The position numbers and the translations under genes are program-made. Below are positions 23,730 through 32,689 of a stretch of DNA of 39,241 nucleotides, one piece after another. The notes under the pieces were generated by a model. The model was not told the origin of the DNA. It saw only the letters and a program-made list of their open reading frames with translations, and made no database searches. The stretch comes from Chloroflexi bacterium HGW-Chloroflexi-8 (lineage in GTDB: Bacteria > Chloroflexota > Anaerolineae > Anaerolineales > Anaerolineaceae). The DNA lies in assembly GCA_002841995.1 (NCBI GenBank), contig PHBS01000014.1, forward strand, positions 1 to 39,241. Direction: 5' to 3'. The stretch's first letter is position 1; every line of letters starts with the position of its first letter.

Positions 23730-24224
23730 ATGAATCTCCGGAGAAAATGGCTACCATTTTTAATCCTGAACATTCTTATTTCAATTGCCACTACATTGTT
23801 GGTTTTGTATTTTTGGAATCAAGCTCATCCTACGCAGCAGCTAACCATACAAGCAACAAAACAACCGGCTAACAATATTCAGACCTTACCTTCCGCAACA
23901 CTTCCACCATTGGATCCACCTGTAATAAAAATTGTTAATGTTTTTGGCGCTGGGAACCTGCCAAATGAGTATATTGTTTTGGAAAGAGTTGGCGAAGGGG
24001 GGTTAATGCTAACAGGCTGGAAAATCATTGATGGTCAGGAAAACAAATTTGTTTTTCCTGAAATTGAATTGATCCAGGGCCAATTGGAAGTTTATTCAAG
24101 AAATGGTGTTAACTCAGCAAATCGCTTATTCTGGAATAATTCCCAGGCAATATGGGAATCTGGCGAGACAGTTCGTTTATTAGATTATCAGGATCAGGAA
24201 AGAGCTAGCTATACGATTCCTTAA
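23730..24224 (+). CDS. Membrane-anchored lamin-tail-domain (LTD) protein
   Basis: 164 residues. GGGAGG lies 10 bases ahead of the ATG. Residues 9-28 are an uncleaved signal anchor (FLILNILISIATTLLVLYFW), followed by a Thr/Gln/Pro linker to about 62. The rest is an Ig-like lamin-tail domain: VIKIVNVFGAGNLPNEYIVL, LMLTGWKIIDGQENKFVFP, and the strand pair VRLLDYQDQERASY. The domain occurs in secreted bacterial proteins and is believed to bind other proteins or surfaces. The two genes that follow start close behind (the next only 8 bases after the stop), so it heads the operon leading to dnaX. Confidence 0.8.
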   Translation: MNLRRKWLPFLILNILISIATTLLVLYFWNQAHPTQQLTIQATKQPANNIQTLPSATLPPLDPPVIKIVNVFGAGNLPNEYIVLERVGEGGLMLTGWKIIDGQENKFVFPEIELIQGQLEVYSRNGVNSANRLFWNNSQAIWESGETVRLLDYQDQERASYTIP

Positions 24225-24232
24225 GGTGATTG

Positions 24233-24643
24233 ATGGGTTCGAGATTTGAAAGAATTGCTGAAGAAAAAATTTTACAAGCGATGGCGGATGGTTTATTCGA
24301 TCATTTACCCGGTGCTGGTAAACCAATTGAATGGAAAGAAAATCCATTAACTCCAGAGGATTGGAAAATCGCATTTGATGTTCTCGAGAAGAATGGATAT
24401 AAATTACCATGGATAGACAAAAGAAAAGAAATTGAAGAAAGATTTGATTCGGCAATTCAGACTTGTGAGCAAAACCTAAAGTATCAACCCGGTTTGGCAA
24501 GAGCGGAATTTTTTAAGCAAGTGGAAGCGATAAATCACATGATTTTCGATTACAATTTAATGGTACCTGCAGTTCAGTTTCAAAAATCAAATTATGATGC
24601 AAGATCGATTTTTCAGAAACTGAAGTCCACAAAAGCCGGTTGA
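24233..24643 (+). CDS. DUF1992 (DnaJ-C28-like) domain protein
   Basis: 136 residues. ATG at 24233 follows an AAGGTGA ribosome binding site; a TTG at 24230 is an alternative one codon earlier. The conserved DUF1992 block is plain: ERIAEEKILQAMADGLFDHLPGAGKPI, with the invariant LPGAGKP, then a conserved P-ED and helical remainder rich in Lys/Glu. Human DNAJC28 shares the domain, whose biochemical role is unknown. It sits directly before dnaX and its stop overlaps a possible TTG start of the next frame (24640). Confidence 0.85.
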   Translation: MGSRFERIAEEKILQAMADGLFDHLPGAGKPIEWKENPLTPEDWKIAFDVLEKNGYKLPWIDKRKEIEERFDSAIQTCEQNLKYQPGLARAEFFKQVEAINHMIFDYNLMVPAVQFQKSNYDARSIFQKLKSTKAG

Positions 24644-24657
24644 AGATAGGATCAGGC

Positions 24658-26298
24658 ATGTCAGAAGCACTTTACCGCAAATGGCGACCAAAATTATGGG
24701 ATGAGGTTGTGGGACAGGATCATATTGTCCAAACTATTCGAAACGCTATTCGTTCGGATCGAATTGGTCATGCTTACTTATTCTCCGGACCGCGAGGAAC
24801 AGGAAAGACAACCACAGCGCGTCTGTTGGCAAAGGCTGCCAATTGTCTTGAAAAGGATTCGAACAAGAGACCGTGCAATAAGTGTGAACACTGTGAATCG
24901 GTTAACAACAACCGTTTTATGGATTTGATAGAGATCGATGCTGCATCAAATACAAGCGTGGACGATATACGTGATTTACGCGAAAAAATTGGTTTTTCTC
25001 CATCGCAGGGGCAATACAAAGTTTACATTATTGATGAAGTCCATATGTTATCAACGGCAGCATTTAATGCTCTCTTGAAGACACTCGAAGAACCTCCTGC
25101 CCATGCAATTTTTATCTTGGCAACCACAGAAGTACATAAGATTCCAGCCACAGTGCTCTCGCGATGTCAACGACATGAGTTTCGACGGATCCCGGTTAAC
25201 ACGATTGTTTCTTTATTAAAAGGCATCGTCAAGAAAGAAAAAATTAAAATAGATGACGAAACGTTGACATTAATTGCCAGACAGTCTACTGGTGCGTTAC
25301 GGGATGCTATATCTTTATTGGATCAACTGGCGTCCACCGGTGAGGTTATTACACTGGATCGGGCACAAGAAGTGTTGGGAACTGCAACTAATCAATCGGT
25401 GATTGAACTTGTGGGTGCAATTCTGGTGAAAGATGCAGCAGCAGGAATGAGTTGTTTGCATCAGGCACTCGATTCAGGTAGTGACCCGCGTCAATTTGCT
25501 CGCCAAATTGTTGAATATCTGCGTGGATTAATGTTGTTGCAAATGGAAAAAGGCGATTTGATTGATGTGACCAATGAAATTCGGCTGGTCATGTCTAAAC
25601 ATGCTGGACAATTTGATTTATCAGCTTTGATGGATGCTATTCGCTTATTTAACACAGCTGCAAATGAAAGCAGGCTAGCTTTTCAACCCAGCCTGGCTTT
25701 GGAATTAGCATTTGCACAAACCATTCAGGAACCTAAAGAATTCTCTTCAGTTGAAGAAGTTAATGAAAAACCAATTCACCGCGAGACATCTCAGAAACGA
25801 GAGCTTAATGCTTCGGAGAAAGAAAGCATCGAATCTGTATTTTCTAAGAAAAATGTTGAATCAGAGAAAAAATCGGATGTTTCCAAAGTGGAAGTTGACG
25901 ATTCTTTCTCTCTGGATGACCCACAGGATAAGCAGATTGGAGATACAGCGCTTTCTATCATCAAAGTTAGAGAAGCAGTGCCGGAAGTAAGGACTTTGAT
26001 CCGAAAATATCGAAAGTATACAGAAGCGTTACTCGCATCTGCGCGTTCCTACAACCTTAAAAAAGGGTTTATTGTAATTGGGTTCCAAAGCCCAGTCCTA
26101 AAGGAGCAATTTGAAAAAGGTGAACATCTGGATATTATTCAAAGAGCTTTCAGTCATGTGCTTGGCGTAGAAACGAAAATAAGGGCTGTCGTCATTAATG
26201 CAAAAGACCAAACGGATGACCAAATTATGGATTTTGAATCCGGGGGATTAGTTAGTGCTGCCCTGGATTTAGGTGGAAAACTTGTTGATAAGGAGTAA
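24658..26298 (+). CDS. dnaX: DNA polymerase III subunit gamma/tau
   Basis: 546 residues. DnaX is the ATPase of the clamp loader that places the sliding clamp on primed DNA and couples the polymerases. ATG at 24658 (MSEALYRKWRPKLWDEVVGQ is the normal start); a TTG at 24640 is not supported. Walker A GPRGTGKTT at 44-52, a four-Cys zinc module with CNKCEHC, Walker B IIDEVHM, sensor residues in LATTEVHKIP, and SRCQRHEF are all present. A charged, low-complexity linker (about 365-440) precedes a conserved tau-like C-terminal domain. No convincing gamma frameshift is seen. It leads dnaX-ybaB-recR. Confidence 0.97.
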   Translation: MSEALYRKWRPKLWDEVVGQDHIVQTIRNAIRSDRIGHAYLFSGPRGTGKTTTARLLAKAANCLEKDSNKRPCNKCEHCESVNNNRFMDLIEIDAASNTSVDDIRDLREKIGFSPSQGQYKVYIIDEVHMLSTAAFNALLKTLEEPPAHAIFILATTEVHKIPATVLSRCQRHEFRRIPVNTIVSLLKGIVKKEKIKIDDETLTLIARQSTGALRDAISLLDQLASTGEVITLDRAQEVLGTATNQSVIELVGAILVKDAAAGMSCLHQALDSGSDPRQFARQIVEYLRGLMLLQMEKGDLIDVTNEIRLVMSKHAGQFDLSALMDAIRLFNTAANESRLAFQPSLALELAFAQTIQEPKEFSSVEEVNEKPIHRETSQKRELNASEKESIESVFSKKNVESEKKSDVSKVEVDDSFSLDDPQDKQIGDTALSIIKVREAVPEVRTLIRKYRKYTEALLASARSYNLKKGFIVIGFQSPVLKEQFEKGEHLDIIQRAFSHVLGVETKIRAVVINAKDQTDDQIMDFESGGLVSAALDLGGKLVDKE

Positions 26299-26303
26299 TT
26301 TAG

Positions 26304-26648
26304 ATGGCAAAAGGTTTCAATAAATTCGGTGGATCAGGTGGCGGAGGTCAGGGAGCCATGCTTCGCCAACTTCAAAAATTGCAGGAACAAATGGAAGTTG
26401 CTCAAGCTGCCTTAGCAGAAGAGACGGTCACAGCCAGTGTTGGCGGTGGAGCTGTTAAGGTGACGATGACAGGCGATCAACACTGTCGCCAGGTCGTCAT
26501 TGATCCGGAACTGCTTAAAGATGCAGATGCTGAGATGCTTCAAGACCTCATACTTAGTGCAGTCAATATGTCCCTGGATCAAAGCAGGGAATTGGCAAAT
26601 GAGCGTCTTGGACCTCTTTCCGGGGGTCTTCCCGGAATGGGACTATAA
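26304..26648 (+). CDS. YbaB/EbfC nucleoid-associated protein
   Basis: 114 residues, five bases after dnaX. The Gly-rich N-terminus leads into a helix (LRQLQKLQEQMEVAQAALAEE), then the family beta-sheet TVTASVGGGAVKVTMTGDQ and VVIDPELL, and a C-terminal helix ending in Gly/Leu/Pro repeats (LSGGLPGMGL). This dimeric protein binds DNA without strong sequence specificity. The dnaX-ybaB-recR order is conserved widely in bacteria. Confidence 0.95.
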   Translation: MAKGFNKFGGSGGGGQGAMLRQLQKLQEQMEVAQAALAEETVTASVGGGAVKVTMTGDQHCRQVVIDPELLKDADAEMLQDLILSAVNMSLDQSRELANERLGPLSGGLPGMGL

Positions 26649-26665
26649 GTAACAATAAATAAATT

Positions 26666-27274
26666 ATGCCAATCTTACCCGAACCAGTTCAGAATTTAAT
26701 TACGGCTTTTGAACGCTTGCCAGGCGTTGGTCCAAAATCTGCTTCACGCCTTACCTTTTTCTTATTAAGGGCACCAGTGGATGTCAGTAAAAAATTGGCA
26801 GAAGCACTTTCCGCTCTGCAAGAGTCGACAGCTTTTTGTAGTCGTTGCTATAATATTACGAGTGCTGGAAACACACTTTGTGAAATTTGTTCAAGCCCAA
26901 AGCGTGATGAAAGCCAGGTGTGTGTGGTGGAAGAACCTTTGGATGTACTGGCTCTAGAGCGAACAGGTGGATTTTCTGGGAATTACCACGTCTTGCATGG
27001 TGCATTGTCACCAATCGAAGGTATTGGTCCTGAGGATTTAAAAATCAAACCTTTGTTGGAGCGTGTAAAAACGGGAGTGATTAAAGAAATCATTATTGCT
27101 ACAAACCCTTCCATGGAAGGTGATGCCACAGCATTGTATTTGAAGCAACAAATGCAAAATATACCAATCCGAATGACACGTTTGGCACGAGGTTTACCCA
27201 TGGGTGGCGATCTGGAATATGCAGATCAAAACACATTGTTGCGTGCTCTCGCAGGCAGGCAGGAAATGGATTAA
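26666..27274 (+). CDS. recR: Recombination mediator RecR
   Basis: 202 residues. RecR works with RecF/RecO to load RecA on SSB-coated gaps. The helix-hairpin-helix motif (LPGVGPKSASRLT, 18-30), the C4 zinc finger (Cys58, Cys61, Cys72, Cys75) and the Toprim domain from about 82 (CVVEEPLDVLALE; HVLHGALSPIEGIGPEDL; ATNPSMEGDATALYL) are all present, and the end (TRLARGLPMGGDLEYADQNTL) is canonical. The operon ends in a bidirectional terminator. Confidence 0.97.
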   Translation: MPILPEPVQNLITAFERLPGVGPKSASRLTFFLLRAPVDVSKKLAEALSALQESTAFCSRCYNITSAGNTLCEICSSPKRDESQVCVVEEPLDVLALERTGGFSGNYHVLHGALSPIEGIGPEDLKIKPLLERVKTGVIKEIIIATNPSMEGDATALYLKQQMQNIPIRMTRLARGLPMGGDLEYADQNTLLRALAGRQEMD

Positions 27275-27311
27275 AAAATAATTCCCGCTTATGAGCGGGA
27301 ATTATTTTTTT
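27273..27311. terminator. Bidirectional terminator between recR and the HerA-like gene
   Basis: 12-bp perfect stem AATAATTCCCGC (27277-27288) and GCGGGAATTATT (27295-27306) with a six-base loop, A-run on the left and T-run on the right. It overlaps the stop of the converging HerA-like gene at 27310 and serves both operons. Confidence 0.92.
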
Positions 27312-29793
27312 ATGCTTTGTATGCCGGAATTTCATAAGTCCGGTCACCACTTTTTACGCGATAATATGGCAACCATCCAATTCCATAAGTTTCCAGGAAA
27401 ATGTCCTTTTTCATTGGTGTAACTGGTATCTCAGTCACATCATTTACTTTTTCGGAATAGAGTGATTCAATTTCGGCAATTTTTGCCTTCATCTCCTCTT
27501 CCATTTTATCCAGGTTTTTCTGGGCTATTTCTACTTCCAGTTTTTGCTCAGATAAATTGGATTTGGCTTCGGATGTCATTCTGCGTTTACTCAAAGATGA
27601 TGAAATCGATTTTTTGCGTTTGGTGAGGAAGGAAAGCAAAAGCTCACCATGGGTCCCAACTTCTTCCATGCGCCGTTTTTCAAGCGTGTTTTCTGCGCTG
27701 TCAACATCGCGCATTTCTTTTTCCAACTTATCTTCCAGGACATCCATTTTCTTTTCATAGACAGCTTTAACTTTGTCCAGTTCTGCATCCATTAATTCGT
27801 TGGCTGCATCGCTGCACATTTTTTGGAATTCTGTACTCGAAGTTTCCGGACCGGCAAAGATTTTTAACGTTTGATTTGCCTGTACTTTTATACTCGCCGA
27901 TCTGTATATCCAATCCATAAAATCAGTTTGTAAAGATTTTAAATTACGGGTATCGCTTAACCACATGGGGAGATCCCTAAAATTTGTTTGCGGCATAGCA
28001 GATTGACCGAGATCTTTGTTCTCAATGGGCGAGCTGATGAAATCATCCCAACGAATCATCCGACCTGTCTCGTCTTCAACAATCGTGGCTTTTTTAATGG
28101 ACATTTGAAGACTGTATCGACGATCAAGATAACGAACCTCCGCCTGGCTTATTAAAGTAGGGTGGTATTCGATCCGTTCAACTTTGGCATCTGTGCTAAG
28201 TTGAATTTGTTGATTCCTAGCTGCGTTTTCTAACGTCAAATTGTTGGGCAGGTAAAATTCATCAACACCGGAAGGTAAGATGGGTTTTTTGATGGCTGAT
28301 GAAACTGCTGCAGTTGCTGCCACGCTGGTTGTGGGCTGAGATTGTATGGTTTCCTGCGCAGGTTGGCTTGTTGTCATTGGTTTGTTTTCTGTACTAACAC
28401 CCGCCAATTTATTTAAAGCCGGAATTTGGTTGCGGGTTAATGGTCCTGCCAAATAATTCATAGCCCAGCGAGTTCCGAAAAGTGCCAACCCTTTTTCATG
28501 GATATTGTGATAAAGGAAAATCCGTTTACCCAAACTGGAAAGAAGTTGATTGGCTACAGATCGATCCACGCTGCCACTGGCGTTTTGTAAACCATCCATC
28601 AAGCGTTCTTTATCCTGATCGGTCTGTAATCGGCCAATCATCCATGTTCCCGCATTAGAAAGAGCTTTGTAGTCAAGGTCGACTGGATTTTGTGACGAAA
28701 GAATTAAACCGACACCAAACGCGCGGGCTTGTTTGAGCATTCGCAGCATAACAGAGTGGGAAGGCGGATTACCAATGGGTGGCAGGAAACCTAAGATTTC
28801 ATCAAAATAAACAAGCGCACGCAAGCCACTTGTACCGGTTTGGCGTCTCATCCAGCTTTCTACAGCACCATATAATAAAGTTACAAAAAACATCCGCTCA
28901 TTTTCTGAAAGGTGTGCCAAATAGAAAATACTGTGTCTGGGTTTACCGTCCGGGGTAAAGTAGATTTGTTGAATATCCAGAGATTGACCTTGCAGCCAGG
29001 TCTGGAATGAAGGGGATGCTAAAAAGTTATTTAAGCGCATTGCCAGAACAAGTCGATCTTTTTCGGGGAAAAGTTTTTCAACAGGGAAAGCCCCTAAACG
29101 TTCAAAGGGTGGGCTTTGTGTCTGCAGGATCAGGTCAGTCATGTCAAAATTGATTCCCTGGCTCCAAAAATGCTCCATGATGTTAGCTAAAAGAATATGT
29201 TCACGGGAACTGAGCGGGTCAATATCACTAAAACCAATCAAGCCAAGCAATGCAGTAATATTCGAAGAAATTCGTTCGCGTAAGTTTTCCTGGTTTTCTT
29301 CCCAGGGAATTTCCGGAGCAGCAAAAGAAGATAAGATATTAATCGGTAACCCACTTGTGGAGCCGGGGGTATATATGGAAAAATTAACAGCATGTGAAAG
29401 CTCTTCCAGTTCATCCGGTGCGATACCCCAATCGCTTAATCCTTTTTTCCAATTGGCAGCAGTTTCTTCTGCCATTTGTGTCGTGGATTTCCCCTCGCGC
29501 TTGGCAGCTTCGGGGTCAATCCAGGGTTCAAAATCGCTTGATAGAAACTGTGGAAAGTGCAAAATCAGATTAGTTAAGTCTCCCTTAGGGTCAATGATGA
29601 TTGCAGGGATTCTTTGAAGAGCTGCTTCTTCCATGATGGAAATACATAAACCAGTTTTGCCAGAACCAGTCATACCAGTAACAAACATGTGTGTTGTTAA
29701 ATCTGCTGGATCGTACTGAATCGATTCTGTGGTCAGTGATTTTGTGCCTGGGTCGTATTTACGGCCGATATAAAAATCTTTTCTATTTGCCAT
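27310..29793 (-). CDS. HerA-like/FtsK-superfamily ATPase with coiled-coil C-terminal region
   Basis: 827 residues; AGGAGG before the ATG. The N-terminal half is a DUF87/HerA-type ring ATPase: an early beta barrel text (YIGRKYDPGTKS), Walker A GMTGSGKTG at 40-48, DPKGDLTNL, Walker B LRALVYFDEI near 320, and arginine-sensor-type text QARAFGVGLILSSQNPVDLDYKALS. A Gln/Thr/Ala linker (about 480-510) follows. The C-terminal region is predicted helical with a long charged coiled coil (about 665-790) and ends in a short conserved domain (LETYGIGWLPYYRV). Related proteins move DNA or strip protein from it; NurA-type nuclease and other defence partners are not adjacent. It is monocistronic. The exact cellular role is unknown. 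Confidence 0.85.
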   Translation of the reverse strand: MANRKDFYIGRKYDPGTKSLTTESIQYDPADLTTHMFVTGMTGSGKTGLCISIMEEAALQRIPAIIIDPKGDLTNLILHFPQFLSSDFEPWIDPEAAKREGKSTTQMAEETAANWKKGLSDWGIAPDELEELSHAVNFSIYTPGSTSGLPINILSSFAAPEIPWEENQENLRERISSNITALLGLIGFSDIDPLSSREHILLANIMEHFWSQGINFDMTDLILQTQSPPFERLGAFPVEKLFPEKDRLVLAMRLNNFLASPSFQTWLQGQSLDIQQIYFTPDGKPRHSIFYLAHLSENERMFFVTLLYGAVESWMRRQTGTSGLRALVYFDEILGFLPPIGNPPSHSVMLRMLKQARAFGVGLILSSQNPVDLDYKALSNAGTWMIGRLQTDQDKERLMDGLQNASGSVDRSVANQLLSSLGKRIFLYHNIHEKGLALFGTRWAMNYLAGPLTRNQIPALNKLAGVSTENKPMTTSQPAQETIQSQPTTSVAATAAVSSAIKKPILPSGVDEFYLPNNLTLENAARNQQIQLSTDAKVERIEYHPTLISQAEVRYLDRRYSLQMSIKKATIVEDETGRMIRWDDFISSPIENKDLGQSAMPQTNFRDLPMWLSDTRNLKSLQTDFMDWIYRSASIKVQANQTLKIFAGPETSSTEFQKMCSDAANELMDAELDKVKAVYEKKMDVLEDKLEKEMRDVDSAENTLEKRRMEEVGTHGELLLSFLTKRKKSISSSLSKRRMTSEAKSNLSEQKLEVEIAQKNLDKMEEEMKAKIAEIESLYSEKVNDVTEIPVTPMKKDIFLETYGIGWLPYYRVKSGDRTYEIPAYKA

Positions 29794-30000
29794 AATTGTC
29801 CGCCTCCTGTTATTTTATTACGACTCTATTTTAAACCAAAAAATGGCGAATGCCATAATAAAACGAATGTGTGATTTGTAGGGTTAAATTAGTGAGAGCC
29901 GGGTACGCCGCCCCCGGCTCTCATTTAAGGAGGAGAAGAAGAGAAGTCGCCCTTTTGTTGTATTTATAATACCAGAACATTTCGAACATTACTTGACGCC

Positions 30001-30020
30001 TACCCTACGCTTACCCTACG
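30001..30020. repeat. Direct repeat TACCCTACG, 11-base period
   Basis: Two identical 9-base units (30001-30009, 30012-30020) are one helical turn apart and lie directly upstream of the candidate -35 at 30022. This is the geometry of a two-site regulator, but no protein is implicated. Confidence 0.45.
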
Positions 30021-30021
30021 A

Positions 30022-30051
30022 TTGACTACCAATTGCCTGACAATCTATGCT
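30022..30051 (+). promoter_or_regulatory. Candidate promoter of the EamA-era-yhhN operon
   Basis: TTGACT (30022-30027), 18-base spacer, TATGCT (30046-30051). It would give a leader of about 140 bases before the TTG start at 30199. Matches 5/6 and 4/6 to the consensus. Confidence 0.4.
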
Positions 30052-30198
30052 ATTTGTAGGAACTTGAGCCAAAAGTGAGGGAAATTCTCTTCCTGTGTTA
30101 AAATATCTGGGCTGAGGATTGGGGTAGTTTTGATAGTGTATATGCTTGTCTCGATATTATATAGAGATTATCCAGACGCGTACTAAGAAGGGTACAAT

Positions 30199-31080
30199 TT
30201 GACGGTCAGAAACTGGTTAAAGTTTATTTTTATTGGTCTGGTTTGGGGATCTACTTTCATGTGGGTGAAATTGGGGATCCGGGAAATTGGACCATTTACA
30301 CTCGTCATGTATCGTTCTTTATTCGCTTCTTTAGCACTTTTTATTGTTATTCGCCAAAAGAAAATGAAACCTTTCCCATGGAAATATATCGGGATATTCC
30401 TGGTGATGGGATTAATCAATGCTGCTTTGCCTTTTGCTTTTGTAGCCTGGAGTGAAAAATTTATTTCTTCCGGAATGGCATCCATTCTCAACAGTACAGT
30501 TCCCTTTTTTACTTTGTTAATTGCCCCATTTTTTATTCCCAAGGAAAAGATTACATTATTAAAAATGATGGGTATGTTGTTAGGGCTTGGTGGGATCGTC
30601 CTGTTGATGTCAAATAAAGTTACAGAAAACTTCCTGAATTTCGGAATTGGCCAGGTGCTCATGTTACTTGCTGCGATTTCTTATGCTGCCGCGGCTGTCT
30701 ATGCTCGGAAAAAAGCACCCGAATTGGAACCCGAATGGCAATCATTTTTACAAATGGGATCCGCATTTATTATTCTATTACCTGCCGCTATACTGATGGA
30801 TGGTGGCATCGTTTTGCCGAGGTTACCTTTAACCTGGTTGGCAATTATTTGGATGGGTGTGATGGGTTCCTGCATCAGTCTGATGATCTTTTTTGACTTA
30901 TTGCGGACTGTTGGACCGACCAAAACCACATTAACATCCTATTTATTTCCAGTTACAGGTGTCATTCTGGGTATTTTATTTCTGGGAGAACAATTAGACT
31001 TGCGAATGATTTACTCCGGTGTGATAATCTTAATTGGTGTGATGATGGTTAATCAACCAGAAAAAAGGGTGTTTGTATGA
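30199..31080 (+). CDS. EamA/DMT-family transporter
   Basis: 293 residues with about ten predicted membrane helices in two EamA halves: first half from FIFIGLVWGSTFMWVKLG, second from about residue 155 (VLMLLAAISYAAAAVYARK). The signature GSTF-x-x-x-KLG and the halves' ending (GEQLDLRMIYSGVIILIGVMM) are typical of the drug/metabolite transporter superfamily. Substrate is unknown; relatives export amino acids or drugs. The TTG start at 30199 follows AAGAAGGG. The stop overlaps the era ATG by four bases (ATGA at 31077), so the two are coupled. Confidence 0.85.
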   Translation: MTVRNWLKFIFIGLVWGSTFMWVKLGIREIGPFTLVMYRSLFASLALFIVIRQKKMKPFPWKYIGIFLVMGLINAALPFAFVAWSEKFISSGMASILNSTVPFFTLLIAPFFIPKEKITLLKMMGMLLGLGGIVLLMSNKVTENFLNFGIGQVLMLLAAISYAAAAVYARKKAPELEPEWQSFLQMGSAFIILLPAAILMDGGIVLPRLPLTWLAIIWMGVMGSCISLMIFFDLLRTVGPTKTTLTSYLFPVTGVILGILFLGEQLDLRMIYSGVIILIGVMMVNQPEKRVFV

Positions 31081-31997
31081 GTGAAGAAATTAAAAACTAC
31101 CGCTCCGGATTTGTGGCTGTAATAGGTCGCCCGAATGTTGGTAAGTCGACCTTGTTGAACAAAATTCTTAAACAAAAAATTGCTGCCGTATCGCCAAAAC
31201 CGCAAACGACCCGGAAACAGCAATTAGGTATTCTGACAACCGAAGAAGCTCAGGTTGTGTTTATTGATACTCCCGGCATGCATATACCGCATCATAAGTT
31301 AGGTGAGTATATGAATCAGGCTGCTGAGATGGCTTTAGAGGATGCTGACCTTTTGCTTTGGATTGTTGATTCCACTTATCTCCCAACACAGGAAGATCGT
31401 TTGATTGCAGAAAGGATACAGCAAATCCGGTCAAAACCGGCTGTGTTTTTGGTTATGAATAAAATTGACCTGGTTGAAACGAATTTAATGCCCTTGCGTG
31501 AAAAAAGTTACCGTGAATTGCTGCCTGAAATGACAGTATTTCATATAAGTGCAGAGCGCGAATATGGAATATCGGAACTTATGCAGGCAGTTTTGACTAT
31601 TTTACCTGAAGGGCAACCTTTTTATGATGAGGATCAAATTACTGATTTATATGAAAGGGATATTGCCATTGAGTTAATTCGGGAGGCAGTTTTAAACCAT
31701 TTGGCGGATGAAGTCCCCCATGCGGTCGCTGTGAGGCTGGATGAGTACAAAGATCGGGGAGACGATAAAGCCTACGTCATGGCGACATTATTTGTGGAGC
31801 GTGAATCACAAAAGGGAATTTTGATCGGTAAACAAGGATCAATGATCCGAGATATTGGAACAACTGCACGTCAGGAAATTGAAGCCTTGACTGGAAGGCA
31901 AGTATTCCTGGATTTAAGGGTCAAGGTTCATAAGAATTGGCGAAATAACCCTGAAGCACTTAATTTAATGGGATATTCAACCCGGGATAAGCAATAA
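31077..31997 (+). CDS. era: GTPase Era
   Basis: 306 residues. Era binds 16S rRNA near its 3' end and checks 30S ribosome assembly. G1 GRPNVGKST (17-25), switch text PQTTRKQQLG, G3 DTPGMH, G4 NKID, and a C-terminal KH domain with GKQGSMIRDIGTTARQEIE are all present, and the ending (VHKNWRNNPEALNLMGY) is normal. The upstream ORF overlaps its start; the next gene begins three bases after its stop. Confidence 0.96.
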   Translation: MSEEIKNYRSGFVAVIGRPNVGKSTLLNKILKQKIAAVSPKPQTTRKQQLGILTTEEAQVVFIDTPGMHIPHHKLGEYMNQAAEMALEDADLLLWIVDSTYLPTQEDRLIAERIQQIRSKPAVFLVMNKIDLVETNLMPLREKSYRELLPEMTVFHISAEREYGISELMQAVLTILPEGQPFYDEDQITDLYERDIAIELIREAVLNHLADEVPHAVAVRLDEYKDRGDDKAYVMATLFVERESQKGILIGKQGSMIRDIGTTARQEIEALTGRQVFLDLRVKVHKNWRNNPEALNLMGYSTRDKQ

Positions 31998-32000
31998 TCA

Positions 32001-32672
32001 ATGGGTTGGTTGCTTGCATTTTTAGGTGTTGCTCCGATCGAGTGGATAGCTGCCGGAAAACAATGGAATCGGATTCGTGTAGTTACCAAACCATTATCAT
32101 TAATCTTGTTAATCATCTGGTTTAGCACCACTGGTGGATGGGTATTGACAGGAATATGGTTTGGAGCTGGTTTAATTTTTTCGTTAATCGGAGACTTGTT
32201 TTTATTATTACGTCCGAGGTTCTTTCTGTTTGGGTTAACTGCCTTTTTAACAGCGCATTTATGTTATATCACCGGTTTTTTACAGGGCAAGCTATTATTT
32301 TCCTATCTGATGATTTTGCCTATAATCGTGATTGTTGTTCTTGGAGTTTTAGTCTATCCAAAAATTATCAGGAGCGTTCGTAGGAAATTAGAAAACAGAA
32401 GACTGACAATTCCAGTGACAATCTACATGTTCACAATCACAAGTATGTTGTTTCTGGCATTGATGACCTGGTTCAAGCCAGCGTGGGGTTTCTGGGGATC
32501 TATCGGTGCGAGTATCGGGGCTTTATTATTTACGATTTCGGATTCGGTACTGGCATTAGGTAAATTTTCACGCCCGATCCAATATAGCAATTTTCTGATC
32601 ATGTTTACATATCATTTAGGTCAGTTGGGGATTACCATAGGAATTCTTGCCAAATTAGGGTTGATTCCTTAA
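32001..32672 (+). CDS. YhhN family (TMEM86/lysoplasmalogenase-like) membrane protein
   Basis: 223 residues with seven to eight membrane helices. The family core reads TGIWFGAGLIFSLIGDLFLLL (GDxxLL), followed by AFLTAHLCYITGF, and the ending ISDSVLALGKFS...YHLGQLGI. These match YhhN; animal TMEM86B is a lysoplasmalogenase acting on vinyl-ether lipids. Activity here is inferred, as bacterial members vary. Third gene of the EamA-era operon; its stop lies 17 bases from the converging YitT gene. Confidence 0.85.
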   Translation: MGWLLAFLGVAPIEWIAAGKQWNRIRVVTKPLSLILLIIWFSTTGGWVLTGIWFGAGLIFSLIGDLFLLLRPRFFLFGLTAFLTAHLCYITGFLQGKLLFSYLMILPIIVIVVLGVLVYPKIIRSVRRKLENRRLTIPVTIYMFTITSMLFLALMTWFKPAWGFWGSIGASIGALLFTISDSVLALGKFSRPIQYSNFLIMFTYHLGQLGITIGILAKLGLIP

Positions 32673-32689
32673 GTTAAAATTTGAAAGGG

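Larger units (their letters stand above)
29794..30198. other. Intergenic region with hairpin, direct repeat and promoter
   Basis: 405 bases between divergent genes with no supported ORF. From the left it holds an 11-bp perfect stem at 29893-29903 / 29913-29923 (GAGAGCCGGG arms) with no U-tract after it, a GAGG-rich purine run (29927-29945), a 9-base direct repeat (30001-30009 and 30012-30020), and a candidate promoter (30022-30051). No CRISPR-like spacing is seen. Confidence 0.6.

Noticed and set aside
25850-25990. Possible dnaX frameshift to a short gamma form at an A-run near 25866
   Set aside because: The run GAAAAAA is not in a canonical X XXY YYZ register for the gene frame, no stimulatory hairpin was seen, and the -1 frame would add over 40 residues rather than stop soon.
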